A stretch of 64,000 nt of DNA from Kibdelosporangium aridum (lineage in GTDB: Bacteria; Actinomycetota; Actinomycetes; Mycobacteriales; Pseudonocardiaceae). The stretch covers positions 124,001-188,000 of the forward strand of contig NZ_FWXV01000006.1 of the NCBI RefSeq assembly GCF_900176515.1. Reading direction: 5' to 3'. Numbering within the stretch: position 1 is the stretch's first letter; the number at the start of each line of letters is the position of its first letter. The position numbers and the translations under genes are program-made. Of this stretch, positions 42,757 through 50,735 are shown piece by piece. Under the pieces are notes generated by a model, which had not been told where the DNA came from, ran no database searches, and saw nothing but the letters and a program-made list of their open reading frames with translations.

Positions 42757-43452
42757 TCAGGGCTTCCGGCTGGTCCGACCGCGGGTTTGTGGGTGCTGGT
42801 CAGAAGGTGCGGATGCGTTCACACCTTTCGCCGCGCCGCGGGATGCGGTGGCGACCAGGACGTGTTGAACGATGGCTGGATCGCCCGGTGTCCAGTCGGT
42901 GCGGTTCGGAGCTACCCACCACTTGACGAGGTTGCCGTCCATGTGCGTCGGGGGCGCTGGCACCACCGTCAAAGGCCGGGCCAGCACCGCCTGCGGCCAG
43001 CGGCTCAGCTCGACGTTCAGCGTCGCCGGAGTGGCGACCAGAAAGTGCGCCATCCGATCAGGTGTGACGATCACGGGGGCGGGATCCTGGCGAAACTTCG
43101 AATGTTTGGCGGCACTGATTCCCCAGGACATCGGCACCGAGATCACGTCGAACGCCTTCCCGACGACCAGCAGCACCGCGTGTGGCAGGGTCGCCCACCA
43201 AGCTCGCACTTGCTGACGGTCGACAGTGGCATGCTGGCGTGGCACTACCGGCGTCAGGCCGTTGGTGCTCGCATTGGTGATGGCGTTGTAGTAGCGGGAT
43301 TGCCGCCACACCGAACCCGGTAACACCGGCCAGCCGTGCTGGCTTGCGGAAAGCGCGGCGTCCCGCAGCGAGATCAAACGACGAGCGGCAGTTGTGGAAG
43401 AGTTGCACTGTGTGACCCTGAGCCTGGCGGGTACTCGCTCAGACAACGACAT
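42757..43452 (-). CDS. Probable bifunctional primase/polymerase N-terminal-domain protein
   Basis: A 231-aa protein whose start (LRDAALSASQHGWPVLPGSV) resembles the prim-pol N-terminal family found as stand-alone actinobacterial proteins. Later segments (WWATLPHAVLLVVGKAFDVI, DRMAHFLV) fit that family. I could not identify the full set of catalytic acidic residues, so it may be a non-catalytic relative. ATG 43452 has AGAAGGGG almost adjacent, an imperfect spacing. Nothing nearby shows a replication function. Confidence 0.5.
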   Translation of the reverse strand: MSLSERVPARLRVTQCNSSTTAARRLISLRDAALSASQHGWPVLPGSVWRQSRYYNAITNASTNGLTPVVPRQHATVDRQQVRAWWATLPHAVLLVVGKAFDVISVPMSWGISAAKHSKFRQDPAPVIVTPDRMAHFLVATPATLNVELSRWPQAVLARPLTVVPAPPTHMDGNLVKWWVAPNRTDWTPGDPAIVQHVLVATASRGAAKGVNASAPSDQHPQTRGRTSRKP

Positions 43453-43617
43453 CCCCTTCTGTCGACTGCGGCTGTCGGCTCCATTGGCCGTATGGGCATT
43501 GAGAGTCGCGGACGTGCCAAGGTGACGTGAGGGGATAACTACCCGAGTACCTACCTGAACCGTTCCTTATTCCTGTTGGCCAGGCCGGGGCGAGGCTGCT
43601 GACTGGCTGACGCGGTC

Positions 43618-44619
43618 TCATTCGGGTGCGGTTGGCGATGTGTTCGGGTGGTGCACCCATCCCCGGAAGGCGGCCTGAAGCCCGGCCTGGAAACGGGTTC
43701 GAGCGCCGAGCAGATCCATCAAAGCGCGGGTACGGCGCTGGAAGGTCCGGTAGGACAACCCGAGCTGTGCGGCGATGGCGCGATCAGGCACTCCCGCTGT
43801 CATCAGCGCTACGATGCGACTGTCCACTGTGGTGGGGGTATCCGCGATCAGGGCAGGTGTATCCGACCCCGGCAACGGCAACGCCGTCTGCCAGAGGGTT
43901 TCGAAGAGCGAGTGAAGCGCTTCCAACACCGCCGACGGGTGCACTGCTGCGATGGAGTCGATCTCGTGGGGAGAAGACTGTATCGGCAGTAGTGCCAGAC
44001 GATCGTCGGACATGAGCAGCTTGGTGGGGGCGGCGGGCAATACCCTTACCTGTTCGCTGCCTGCCGTGGCCGGCTCGGTCTCGGCTCGCAGATCGAGCGA
44101 AGCGACCGTTTCAACGTCATAAAGCGCACGATAAGAAACCCCTCGCCGCAATGTCTCGGCATGCAGAGAAGTCAGAATCTCTGGAGCGAGCACATATGGA
44201 TGCATGTCGATGAGGCGGATCTGGGTCCGGGCGTCGCGAAAGACTCGCTCGATGCTCTCGGTCACGGCTGCGCGGCCGGAAATCACTTCGATGACGTCCG
44301 CCGGGTTTTCGCCTGATGAGGCCAGCCGATGGCGCTCGGCGAGTTGCTCTGTGAACAAGCGAGCCTGGTTGATTTGCTGTTGCTGCTCAAGCAGAAGTAT
44401 CTCGAGAGCGACGTCGGGTGGTGCCGGGACAAGTCGCCTTGGGTGCCCCCTGGCCCAGGTAAATAACCCGCGGGCTGCCAGATCGTCGAGGGCGGAATTC
44501 AGATCAGCCTCGCTGATCGTCAATTCTTGCCGCAGCTCCTCCAGGGTGAGGGGCGGGCTGTTCACGAGCGTCTCATACACCATCTGAGTGCGCGTGTCGA
44601 GACCTATGATCTCAAGCAT
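43618..44619 (-). CDS. Winged-helix/LuxR-type regulator, cluster paralogue 1
   Basis: A 333-aa regulator. The N-terminal winged helix is TrmB-like (MLEIIGLDTRTQMVYETLV), the middle (IRLIDMHPYVLAPEIL) resembles a PLD/TrmB-type effector domain, and the C-terminus has a LuxR-type helix-turn-helix (AIAAQLGLSYRTFQRR). ATG 44619 is supported by the same N-terminus in its paralogue at 55286, about half identical. The two copies flank the lanthipeptide genes and are likely its pathway-specific regulators. Confidence 0.8.
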   Translation of the reverse strand: MLEIIGLDTRTQMVYETLVNSPPLTLEELRQELTISEADLNSALDDLAARGLFTWARGHPRRLVPAPPDVALEILLLEQQQQINQARLFTEQLAERHRLASSGENPADVIEVISGRAAVTESIERVFRDARTQIRLIDMHPYVLAPEILTSLHAETLRRGVSYRALYDVETVASLDLRAETEPATAGSEQVRVLPAAPTKLLMSDDRLALLPIQSSPHEIDSIAAVHPSAVLEALHSLFETLWQTALPLPGSDTPALIADTPTTVDSRIVALMTAGVPDRAIAAQLGLSYRTFQRRTRALMDLLGARTRFQAGLQAAFRGWVHHPNTSPTAPE

Positions 44620-44831
44620 CAGGGTGATCCTCTGCTCGCCCGGATCCGCCGGGTGGCCTTCGGGTAGGCGAATGAATACCAATGACGAGAGTGCGCCACC
44701 GTTTGCTGTTCTGCTGCCGCGGTGGATGGGCCATTGTGCGATGAGGGGAGGCTGCGTGGGAGTCAGCACCCATCGAACGGGCGGTGGGCAGGGCACTGTC
44801 CTGATGGGCCAGACGAGAAGCAGCCACCCGA

Positions 44832-44873
44832 GGGCGGGAGTGGAGGATGCCCCCCGGCCAACCACTCCCGCCC
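44832..44873 (-). terminator. 12-bp hairpin after the sigma-like gene
   Basis: GGGCGGGAGTGG (44832-44843) pairs perfectly with 44862-44873 around an 18-base loop. It lies 16 bases past the stop of the minus-strand sigma-like gene. It separates that gene from the downstream regulator. Confidence 0.75.
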
Positions 44874-44889
44874 GACCACCGGGGGCCGG

Positions 44890-45402
44890 TCAGGTTCTCC
44901 TCGAGCCGACAGGGCTGATCCTGCGGCGCAGCCGGTGGACCGCGGAGTACATGCCTTGCGGGGTGGTTCCCAGTTCGTCTGCGATTTCCTTGCGTGCGCA
45001 GCCCGACGTCAACAGTGACAGCAGTCTGCGATCGCTCGGCGAGAGGTCCTTCGACCGCACCGCGAGCCAGCGAGCTTCTGCCCGGTCGCAGGCGGTTTCG
45101 GCGGGATCCTCGGCCGGAGGCGGCAGGAGCCGGCGATGTGAACCCAGCCGCTCGACCACTGCCCTGCGACGTGCTTCGTCGACGCACAACCGGAAGATCA
45201 CCGTGACGAGAAACGGTCGCAGCCACCTGAGCTCCAAGTTGCCTGCCTCCGCGCCGCGGAGGAACGCCTCCTGCACTATGTCCTCGGGGTCAAGTAATCC
45301 CTGACAGCGCCACGCAGCGATCCTGAGCAAGGACGGACGGAGCCTGACGCATTCCTCCCAATAAGAATCGTCAGGTGCTTGGCTGTATCTCTTCTTTGCC
45401 AT
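44890..45402 (-). CDS. ECF-type sigma-factor-like protein
   Basis: About 170 aa from ATG 45402; the frame is open to 45594 and neither start has a good ribosome site. A region 2-like segment (LLDPEDIVQEAFLRGAEAG) and region 4 (LSPSDRRLLSLLTSGCARKEIADELGTT, with the helix-turn-helix) are clear. No anti-sigma gene is adjacent. It is divergent from the S8 peptidase gene and followed by regulator 1, so it probably belongs to control of the lanthipeptide locus. Confidence 0.75.
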   Translation of the reverse strand: MAKKRYSQAPDDSYWEECVRLRPSLLRIAAWRCQGLLDPEDIVQEAFLRGAEAGNLELRWLRPFLVTVIFRLCVDEARRRAVVERLGSHRRLLPPPAEDPAETACDRAEARWLAVRSKDLSPSDRRLLSLLTSGCARKEIADELGTTPQGMYSAVHRLRRRISPVGSRRT

Positions 45403-45806
45403 GACAAGAGGGAACTTACTCCACACAGCTGGTTTCAGGTAGGCGCGTAGGTACTTCTCCCGTATCGCATTCCGGCCAGGTTGGCGACCCTTTCGGTTCA
45501 CGGCTGGTTCACCGACTGGCCTCGGCCGATCGACCGTCGTGGCGGTGGTGTGAGAACGGAAGAGGGGTGAACCTGCGCAGATAGTACCGAGCATCCGTAA
45601 TGGCCAATAGTGGCCACTGACACAACTTCGCCGACGATCTCCGGGTGCCGGGGGCCACTCCGGACGTCATCCTCGACAGCAATAAGTGGCGTCTAACCGG
45701 TCATGCCGGAGTAAGGAGGCAACAGAAGATAGAGAGCGAACGGAGGAACCGTCTCGTGTCCTCCGTGTCGACACATCATTTCCTGTATTCCCAGAGATGA
45801 GGAATT
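45403..45806. other. Divergent promoter region of sigma-like and S8 peptidase genes
   Basis: About 400 bases with no convincing gene apart from a possible N-terminal extension of the sigma-like protein. TGGCCA-ATAG-TGGCCA at 45601-45616 is a palindromic candidate operator. A short stem (45741-45747 with 45759-45765) lies in the probable leader of the peptidase mRNA. GC is lower than in flanking genes. Confidence 0.45.
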
Positions 45807-48800
45807 ATGCGTGCCCAACTGACTCGTCACCAGGGTGGCCTATTACGAGGTTGGTGCGGCCTGCGCGCGTTCGTGCTCGGCGTAGCGGTCGCAGTCTCAG
45901 CGACGTCGACAGCGCATGCCGGACTCGCATCGAATGACAGCCATCAAGCGGTCGCGCTTGGTGGGCAATCAAGTGCAAGCAGTGATCAACGGCATCGGGT
46001 AACACTGTTGACCGGCGACGTTGTCACCTATACCGAAAGCACCGGTGGACAGACGACCGTATCGATCGAGTCGGCGCCCCGTTCCGGTTCGCGACCGGTT
46101 TTCGAGACCAGCAGCAGCCCCGACGGCTATTTCGTAGTCCCATCCGATGCCGCGCCCTACCTGGCGTCGGGTGCAGTGGACCCGGAATTGTTCGATATCA
46201 AGGAACTTGTCAAGGAAGGTCTTGGTGACGCGGCCAGCGACAAGCTGCCCGTGATCGTGAGCTACGACCGCAACGCGCCCGCCGACGCGGTCACCCGTCA
46301 GGCGGACGACCTGCCGGCAAGCGACCGGACAGTGACCTTGCCGAGTGTGAACGCCGCAGCGGTACGCGTGAACCGAACTGAGGCGAACGCGTTCTGGCGG
46401 GCTCTGGCCGGAGAGGCAAGAGGCGGCCGAGCCAGCACGAGCGTGCTTGATGGCGGCGTCACGAAACTCCGGCTTGACCGCAAGGTCAAGGCCAGCCTCG
46501 ACAAGAGCGTGCCCCAGATCGGTGCGCCCGAGGCGTGGAAGGCCGGATTGGACGGCCAGGGAGTGACGGTAGCGGTGCTGGACACAGGCATCGACGCCCA
46601 ACACCCCGATCTGGCCGGCCGGATCGCTGACTCGCGCAACTTCACCGCGGATCCGGACACCAGTGATGGTTACGGCCACGGAACCCATGTCGCGTCGACC
46701 ATCGCCGGATCCGGGGCCGCCTCAGGCGGCAAGTACCGCGGAGTGGCCCCCGGCGCGCGGTTGCTCAACGGCAAGGTGCTCGACAGCTCGGGTTCCGGAG
46801 AGCTCTCAGAGCTCATGGCTGGTATGGAATGGGCGGTACGCGCCGGTGCGCGCGTGGTCAACATGAGTCTCGGCGGGGGCCCTTCCGCTGGCGACGACAT
46901 GGTCAGTGAGCTGGTCGACAAGCTCACCGCCGAGACAGGCGCGCTGTTCGTGGCCGCCGCGGGCAACTCCGGTGGCATCGCGGCGGTGGAGACACCGGCT
47001 GCGGCCAGTTCCGCGCTCGCGGTCGGCGCCGTGGACAAGTCCGATCGCCTAGCCGCCTTCTCCGCCCGTGGTCCGCGGCTGGGCGACGCCATGGTGAAAC
47101 CGGAGATCGTGGCGCCAGGGGTGGACATCGTCGCCGCCCGTGCCGCCGGGACCAACCTTGGTCCAGTCGTCGGCGACAAGTACACCCAGTTGTCGGGGAC
47201 ATCCATGGCGACGCCGCACGTGGCCGGCGCGGCCGCGCTCCTAGCCCAGAAACATCCCAGTTGGCGATCCGGCGAACTGAAGGCGTCGCTCACCACGAGC
47301 GCCAAGGACGTCGGCGCTCCGTGGTACGAGCAAGGCGCCGGTCGAGTCAACATCCCTGGGGCGTTGGCCGACAAGGTTGTCGGGCCGCCGTCGGTCGCGT
47401 TCGGTCGACTGTCCTATCCGGACGGTCAGACCGCGACGACGCGTACGGTGACTTACGCCAACATCACCGAACGGGATGTGACCCTCTCGCTGGCCGCGTC
47501 GGCAACGGCATGGGCCGGCGGCCCAGCGCCCGGCGGTGTGGTGTCACTGGACAAGAGCACCGTCGTGGTGCCGGCCAAGGGGAAGGCCACACTCGCGGTG
47601 CGGATCGATCCCACGATCGGCCCGGCAGGAGCGTACGGCGGGTTGATCACGGCCATCGACAAGACGGACGGTACCGCCATCCGGACACCGATCAGCTTCT
47701 ACGACGAGCCCGAGCAATTCCCGCTCACCGTGAAGCTGAGCGACTCTCGGGGGACTGCGCCCCCGCGGCAGCTACTGACCGTCGCCCGTGACGACTTCGA
47801 CTGGACCAATGCTAAGAACAACGATCCCTTCATCCCCGCGACGTTCGATGTGTGGGTGAACAACGGAACCGGCACCATCACGGTGCCGAAGGGGAGGTAT
47901 TCGACCGTCGCAGCCGTGCTCGAGGACACGGTCGATGTCCGACGTGCCACCCTGATGGCTGCCACCGAGGTCGCCGTGAATGGGCCGAGCACCATCGCGT
48001 TGGACGCGCGCACAGCCGTGCCCATGCAGGTGGAGACCAGGGAGCCGACCGACACCACAGAACGGTTCACCGCAGTGCAGCGCTATCTGCCGGGAGCACC
48101 TATGGCCCTCAGCAGCGGTGTGCTCACCCCTGGAGCCGGTTGGCAGACGTACATCACACCCAGTGCGGCAGCGGTACGAGGAACAGTGGGCTCACAGGAT
48201 CACCTGACGCTGGGGCAGGCCCTGGTGGACCTGCGTGTCCGCGCACCACAGCAGTTGACGCTGCACCCGCTGTACGACGCGTCCAGCATCGCAGCAGGAC
48301 TCGCCGGCCACCGGGAGTTGCAGGTCGTCTCTGTCGACTCGGCCAAGCCGACGGACTTCCAGGCGGCCAAGGACAAGGTGGCGCTGGTCCGGATCGGCGT
48401 TCCCGCCGGAGTCGCCAGCGCCGACTTGCCGGAGCAGGCTTCGCAAGCTGTTCAGACCGCGGTGGCCCAGGCCAGGCAAGCCGGCGCGGTAGCGACCCTG
48501 ACCTTCCTCGATGCGCTGGGTGCACTGCCCATCCAGGGAGCGGCTGGTGATTCGCAACCGCACCTGTCGTTGAGCCGTGAGGAAGGTGAGCGGTTGCGTG
48601 AGCTCTCCCAGCGCGGCGATACCACGCTCTCAATCACTGTCCGCGGCAAGCCGGAGTACATGTACAACCTGTACTTCCGCGATCGCAACGGAGTGCCTGC
48701 GTCGCACGTCAAGAAGGCCGACCCGGCCACGCTGGTCGCGGTCGACACCCGCTACCACAGCGACAAGCCTGACAACCTGTTCCGCAAGCGGTGGTTCGCG

Positions 48801-49814
48801 TTGCCCACGGACGTCCCGTCCAGCATCGCGCTCAACGGAACCCGGTTCCAGGGTCCATCCCAGTGGAAGGAGTACATCGGACCAGCCGATGACAAGGTGT
48901 TCTGGAAGCGTTTCGTATCCCAGATGGCGCCAGGCCAAGGCGGAGTGCCCGATCGGTCCACGACGTTCAGCCTGCTGTCCGAAGACGTGTTTCCCACGGC
49001 GGGACCAAAATCCCAGGAGCGCTGGTTCCAGGCACCGATCCATAGCGGCGCAGCTGCACATACATACGGTGCTTTCCCCCGGCTGTGCTCACCGTGCCGA
49101 GGCGACACAGGTGACTTCCTGCCCGCCGTCCAGTTGATGGATTCCCACCGTGGACACTTCATCGAACCGTGGCTGGCTGGAAAGCAGCCCGGCAAGGTTC
49201 GGCTGTACCGCCGCGGCCAGGAGATCCCGGCCCGTGTCGGTCCTCTGGTGGTGCCACTGTTCCCGCTCGGTCAGCAGTCCGACATCTACCGGCTCGAGAC
49301 CGACGACGAGTGGCCGGCGAAACCCACGGAGGGCCTGCCCAACGGGGCGATCAACCGGCTGACTCCCCGGACCAACACGGTGGCTACCTTCTCCTCGGCG
49401 CCACCGGCCCGCACTGTGCCACCCGGCTACGGGTGCCCGGATATCTGGGCCAAGTGTGCCTACCAACCCATCATCCAGCTCGACTACCAACTTGGGCTCG
49501 ACCTGCTCAACCAAGCGCCTGCCGGCCGCACGCACACCTTCGACGTGGTGGCCGGACATCACGAGGGCGCCGAATCGGCAGGCAAGATCACCGAGTTCCG
49601 GTTGTGGTACTCGACCAACGATGGCACCAGTTGGCAGCGCGCTCAAGTGACGGCCAAGGGAGATGGCCGTTACACGGTTCAGATCACACATCCAGCGCTC
49701 GACCAGACGAACGGATTCGTCTCGCTGCGCGCTGAAGTGTGGGATTCCGCCGGCAACCGGATGAACCAAACCATGCAGCGCACGTACGCGCTGACTGCGA
49801 ATCCCGTGCAGTGA
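45807..49814 (+). CDS. Large secreted S8 subtilisin-like peptidase
   Basis: A 1335-aa exported serine protease. The signal peptide ends near STAHA, and a prodomain-like stretch runs to about residue 225. The catalytic domain has Asp259 (VAVLDTGIDAQHPDL), His291 (YGHGTHVAST), oxyanion Asn (AAAGNSGG) and Ser466 (LSGTSMATPHVAGAAALL). About 800 residues of C-terminal beta-rich domains follow. TGAGGAATT precedes ATG 45807. It may remove the lanthipeptide leader outside the cell, though a general extracellular protease is equally possible. It converges on a subtilisin-inhibitor gene. Confidence 0.92.
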   Translation: MRAQLTRHQGGLLRGWCGLRAFVLGVAVAVSATSTAHAGLASNDSHQAVALGGQSSASSDQRHRVTLLTGDVVTYTESTGGQTTVSIESAPRSGSRPVFETSSSPDGYFVVPSDAAPYLASGAVDPELFDIKELVKEGLGDAASDKLPVIVSYDRNAPADAVTRQADDLPASDRTVTLPSVNAAAVRVNRTEANAFWRALAGEARGGRASTSVLDGGVTKLRLDRKVKASLDKSVPQIGAPEAWKAGLDGQGVTVAVLDTGIDAQHPDLAGRIADSRNFTADPDTSDGYGHGTHVASTIAGSGAASGGKYRGVAPGARLLNGKVLDSSGSGELSELMAGMEWAVRAGARVVNMSLGGGPSAGDDMVSELVDKLTAETGALFVAAAGNSGGIAAVETPAAASSALAVGAVDKSDRLAAFSARGPRLGDAMVKPEIVAPGVDIVAARAAGTNLGPVVGDKYTQLSGTSMATPHVAGAAALLAQKHPSWRSGELKASLTTSAKDVGAPWYEQGAGRVNIPGALADKVVGPPSVAFGRLSYPDGQTATTRTVTYANITERDVTLSLAASATAWAGGPAPGGVVSLDKSTVVVPAKGKATLAVRIDPTIGPAGAYGGLITAIDKTDGTAIRTPISFYDEPEQFPLTVKLSDSRGTAPPRQLLTVARDDFDWTNAKNNDPFIPATFDVWVNNGTGTITVPKGRYSTVAAVLEDTVDVRRATLMAATEVAVNGPSTIALDARTAVPMQVETREPTDTTERFTAVQRYLPGAPMALSSGVLTPGAGWQTYITPSAAAVRGTVGSQDHLTLGQALVDLRVRAPQQLTLHPLYDASSIAAGLAGHRELQVVSVDSAKPTDFQAAKDKVALVRIGVPAGVASADLPEQASQAVQTAVAQARQAGAVATLTFLDALGALPIQGAAGDSQPHLSLSREEGERLRELSQRGDTTLSITVRGKPEYMYNLYFRDRNGVPASHVKKADPATLVAVDTRYHSDKPDNLFRKRWFALPTDVPSSIALNGTRFQGPSQWKEYIGPADDKVFWKRFVSQMAPGQGGVPDRSTTFSLLSEDVFPTAGPKSQERWFQAPIHSGAAAHTYGAFPRLCSPCRGDTGDFLPAVQLMDSHRGHFIEPWLAGKQPGKVRLYRRGQEIPARVGPLVVPLFPLGQQSDIYRLETDDEWPAKPTEGLPNGAINRLTPRTNTVATFSSAPPARTVPPGYGCPDIWAKCAYQPIIQLDYQLGLDLLNQAPAGRTHTFDVVAGHHEGAESAGKITEFRLWYSTNDGTSWQRAQVTAKGDGRYTVQITHPALDQTNGFVSLRAEVWDSAGNRMNQTMQRTYALTANPVQ

Positions 49815-49824
49815 CCACAAGGGA

Positions 49825-49870
49825 CTGTGCCGCGCAACGCGTGCCGCGCGAACCAAGTTGCGCGGCACAG
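49825..49870. terminator. 14-bp bidirectional hairpin between peptidase and inhibitor genes
   Basis: CTGTGCCGCGCAAC (49825-49838) pairs perfectly with 49857-49870. It fills the 67-base gap between the convergent stop codons, so it can terminate both transcripts. Confidence 0.82.
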
Positions 49871-49881
49871 ACCCGGAAGAA

Positions 49882-50307
49882 CTAGAAGCCGAACACCAGC
49901 CCGGTGCTCGCCGTCATCTTGCAGGCATTGCGATAGCTTTGTGCGAAGCGCACCGGGATACCTCGCCATTCACCGAGCGCGCTCACCGTCACCGGCTTGT
50001 ATACACCGCTGCACACCTTGCCCGGTTCCCCCGGGAGCCGGGCAAGGTCACCTTCGGCGACTGCCACGTCGTAGCATGCCGTCTCGGGATATGGGTGGCT
50101 TCCACTCGGCGGGTCACACCGCAGTGTCCTTGCTCGCGTAACGCCCGGCTCCAGACCTTCGGAGATCGTCAAGTCCAGCTCGGTGGACGGTTGGGGTACT
50201 TGCGGCGAACGCGTGTTCACGATCGTGGCGTGACCCGGCAGCGCTAATCCGCAGAGCGCAAATGCAGTTGTCACTGCAACCACTATAAATGGACATTTGA
50301 TGGTCAA
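49882..50307 (-). CDS. Streptomyces-subtilisin-inhibitor (SSI) family protein
   Basis: About 141 aa when started at TTG 50307, where CGGAG lies six bases upstream and a clean signal peptide follows (KCPFIVVAVTTAFALCGLAL...GHA); an ATG frame from 50433 is less likely. The mature part has the four SSI cysteines (RCDPP, ACYDV, VCSG, NACKM) and a VFGF end resembling VFAF. SSI proteins bind subtilisins tightly. The reactive loop reads CSGVYKP, so P1 is Gly rather than the usual Met or Lys. It is convergent with the S8 peptidase. Confidence 0.86.
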   Translation of the reverse strand: MTIKCPFIVVAVTTAFALCGLALPGHATIVNTRSPQVPQPSTELDLTISEGLEPGVTRARTLRCDPPSGSHPYPETACYDVAVAEGDLARLPGEPGKVCSGVYKPVTVSALGEWRGIPVRFAQSYRNACKMTASTGLVFGF

Positions 50308-50485
50308 TTCGAACTCCGTGCTCGACTGTGTTGTGATCGTCGTTGTGACTTCTCGCACACTGCTCGATTCAAGAATTGACGAAAAATCGCCAGACGGCGA
50401 GATGTCGCCATCTGTACAACTGGTGGTGCCCATGTAGGTGTATCGCGTCGATTGGTTGTTTCTAACGGTGCATCACCCGGATGTA

Positions 50486-50692
50486 TCACGCCAGTTCACT
50501 CGAATAGATATAGTCATCGCTTTCTATCTGTGACGCGGGGTAGCCGGTGCCGCTTGGTCGGTATGCCGGGTGCTGGTGGTGGCCGGCTCCGCCGGTGTTA
50601 CCGCTGCAGCTGCCGCAGGCGCCGGCACCGGGATCTGGCTTGGCGTCCGCGGGCTCGACCTCGAGACCCTGCAGGCTCAAGATGAGGTTCAT
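50486..50692 (-). CDS. Class III-type lanthipeptide precursor peptide
   Basis: A 68-aa peptide. The leader MNLILSLQGLEVEPADAK matches the SapB/RamS-type start (MN-x-x-x-LQ-x-x-E), which class III LanKC enzymes recognise. The rest is Gly/Ser-rich with only two cysteines (Cys26, Cys29, in GACGSCSGNTGG) and a tail DDYIYSSELA. The standard Ser-x-x-Ser-x(n)-Cys arrangement is absent. AGGAGG five or six bases before ATG 50692 is a very strong ribosome site. It lies 43 bases after the lanKC stop. The product structure is unknown. Confidence 0.75.
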   Translation of the reverse strand: MNLILSLQGLEVEPADAKPDPGAGACGSCSGNTGGAGHHQHPAYRPSGTGYPASQIESDDYIYSSELA

Positions 50693-50735
50693 GTGGCCTC
50701 CTGTTGTGGGATAGGGCAGATCGCGGACACGCTGA

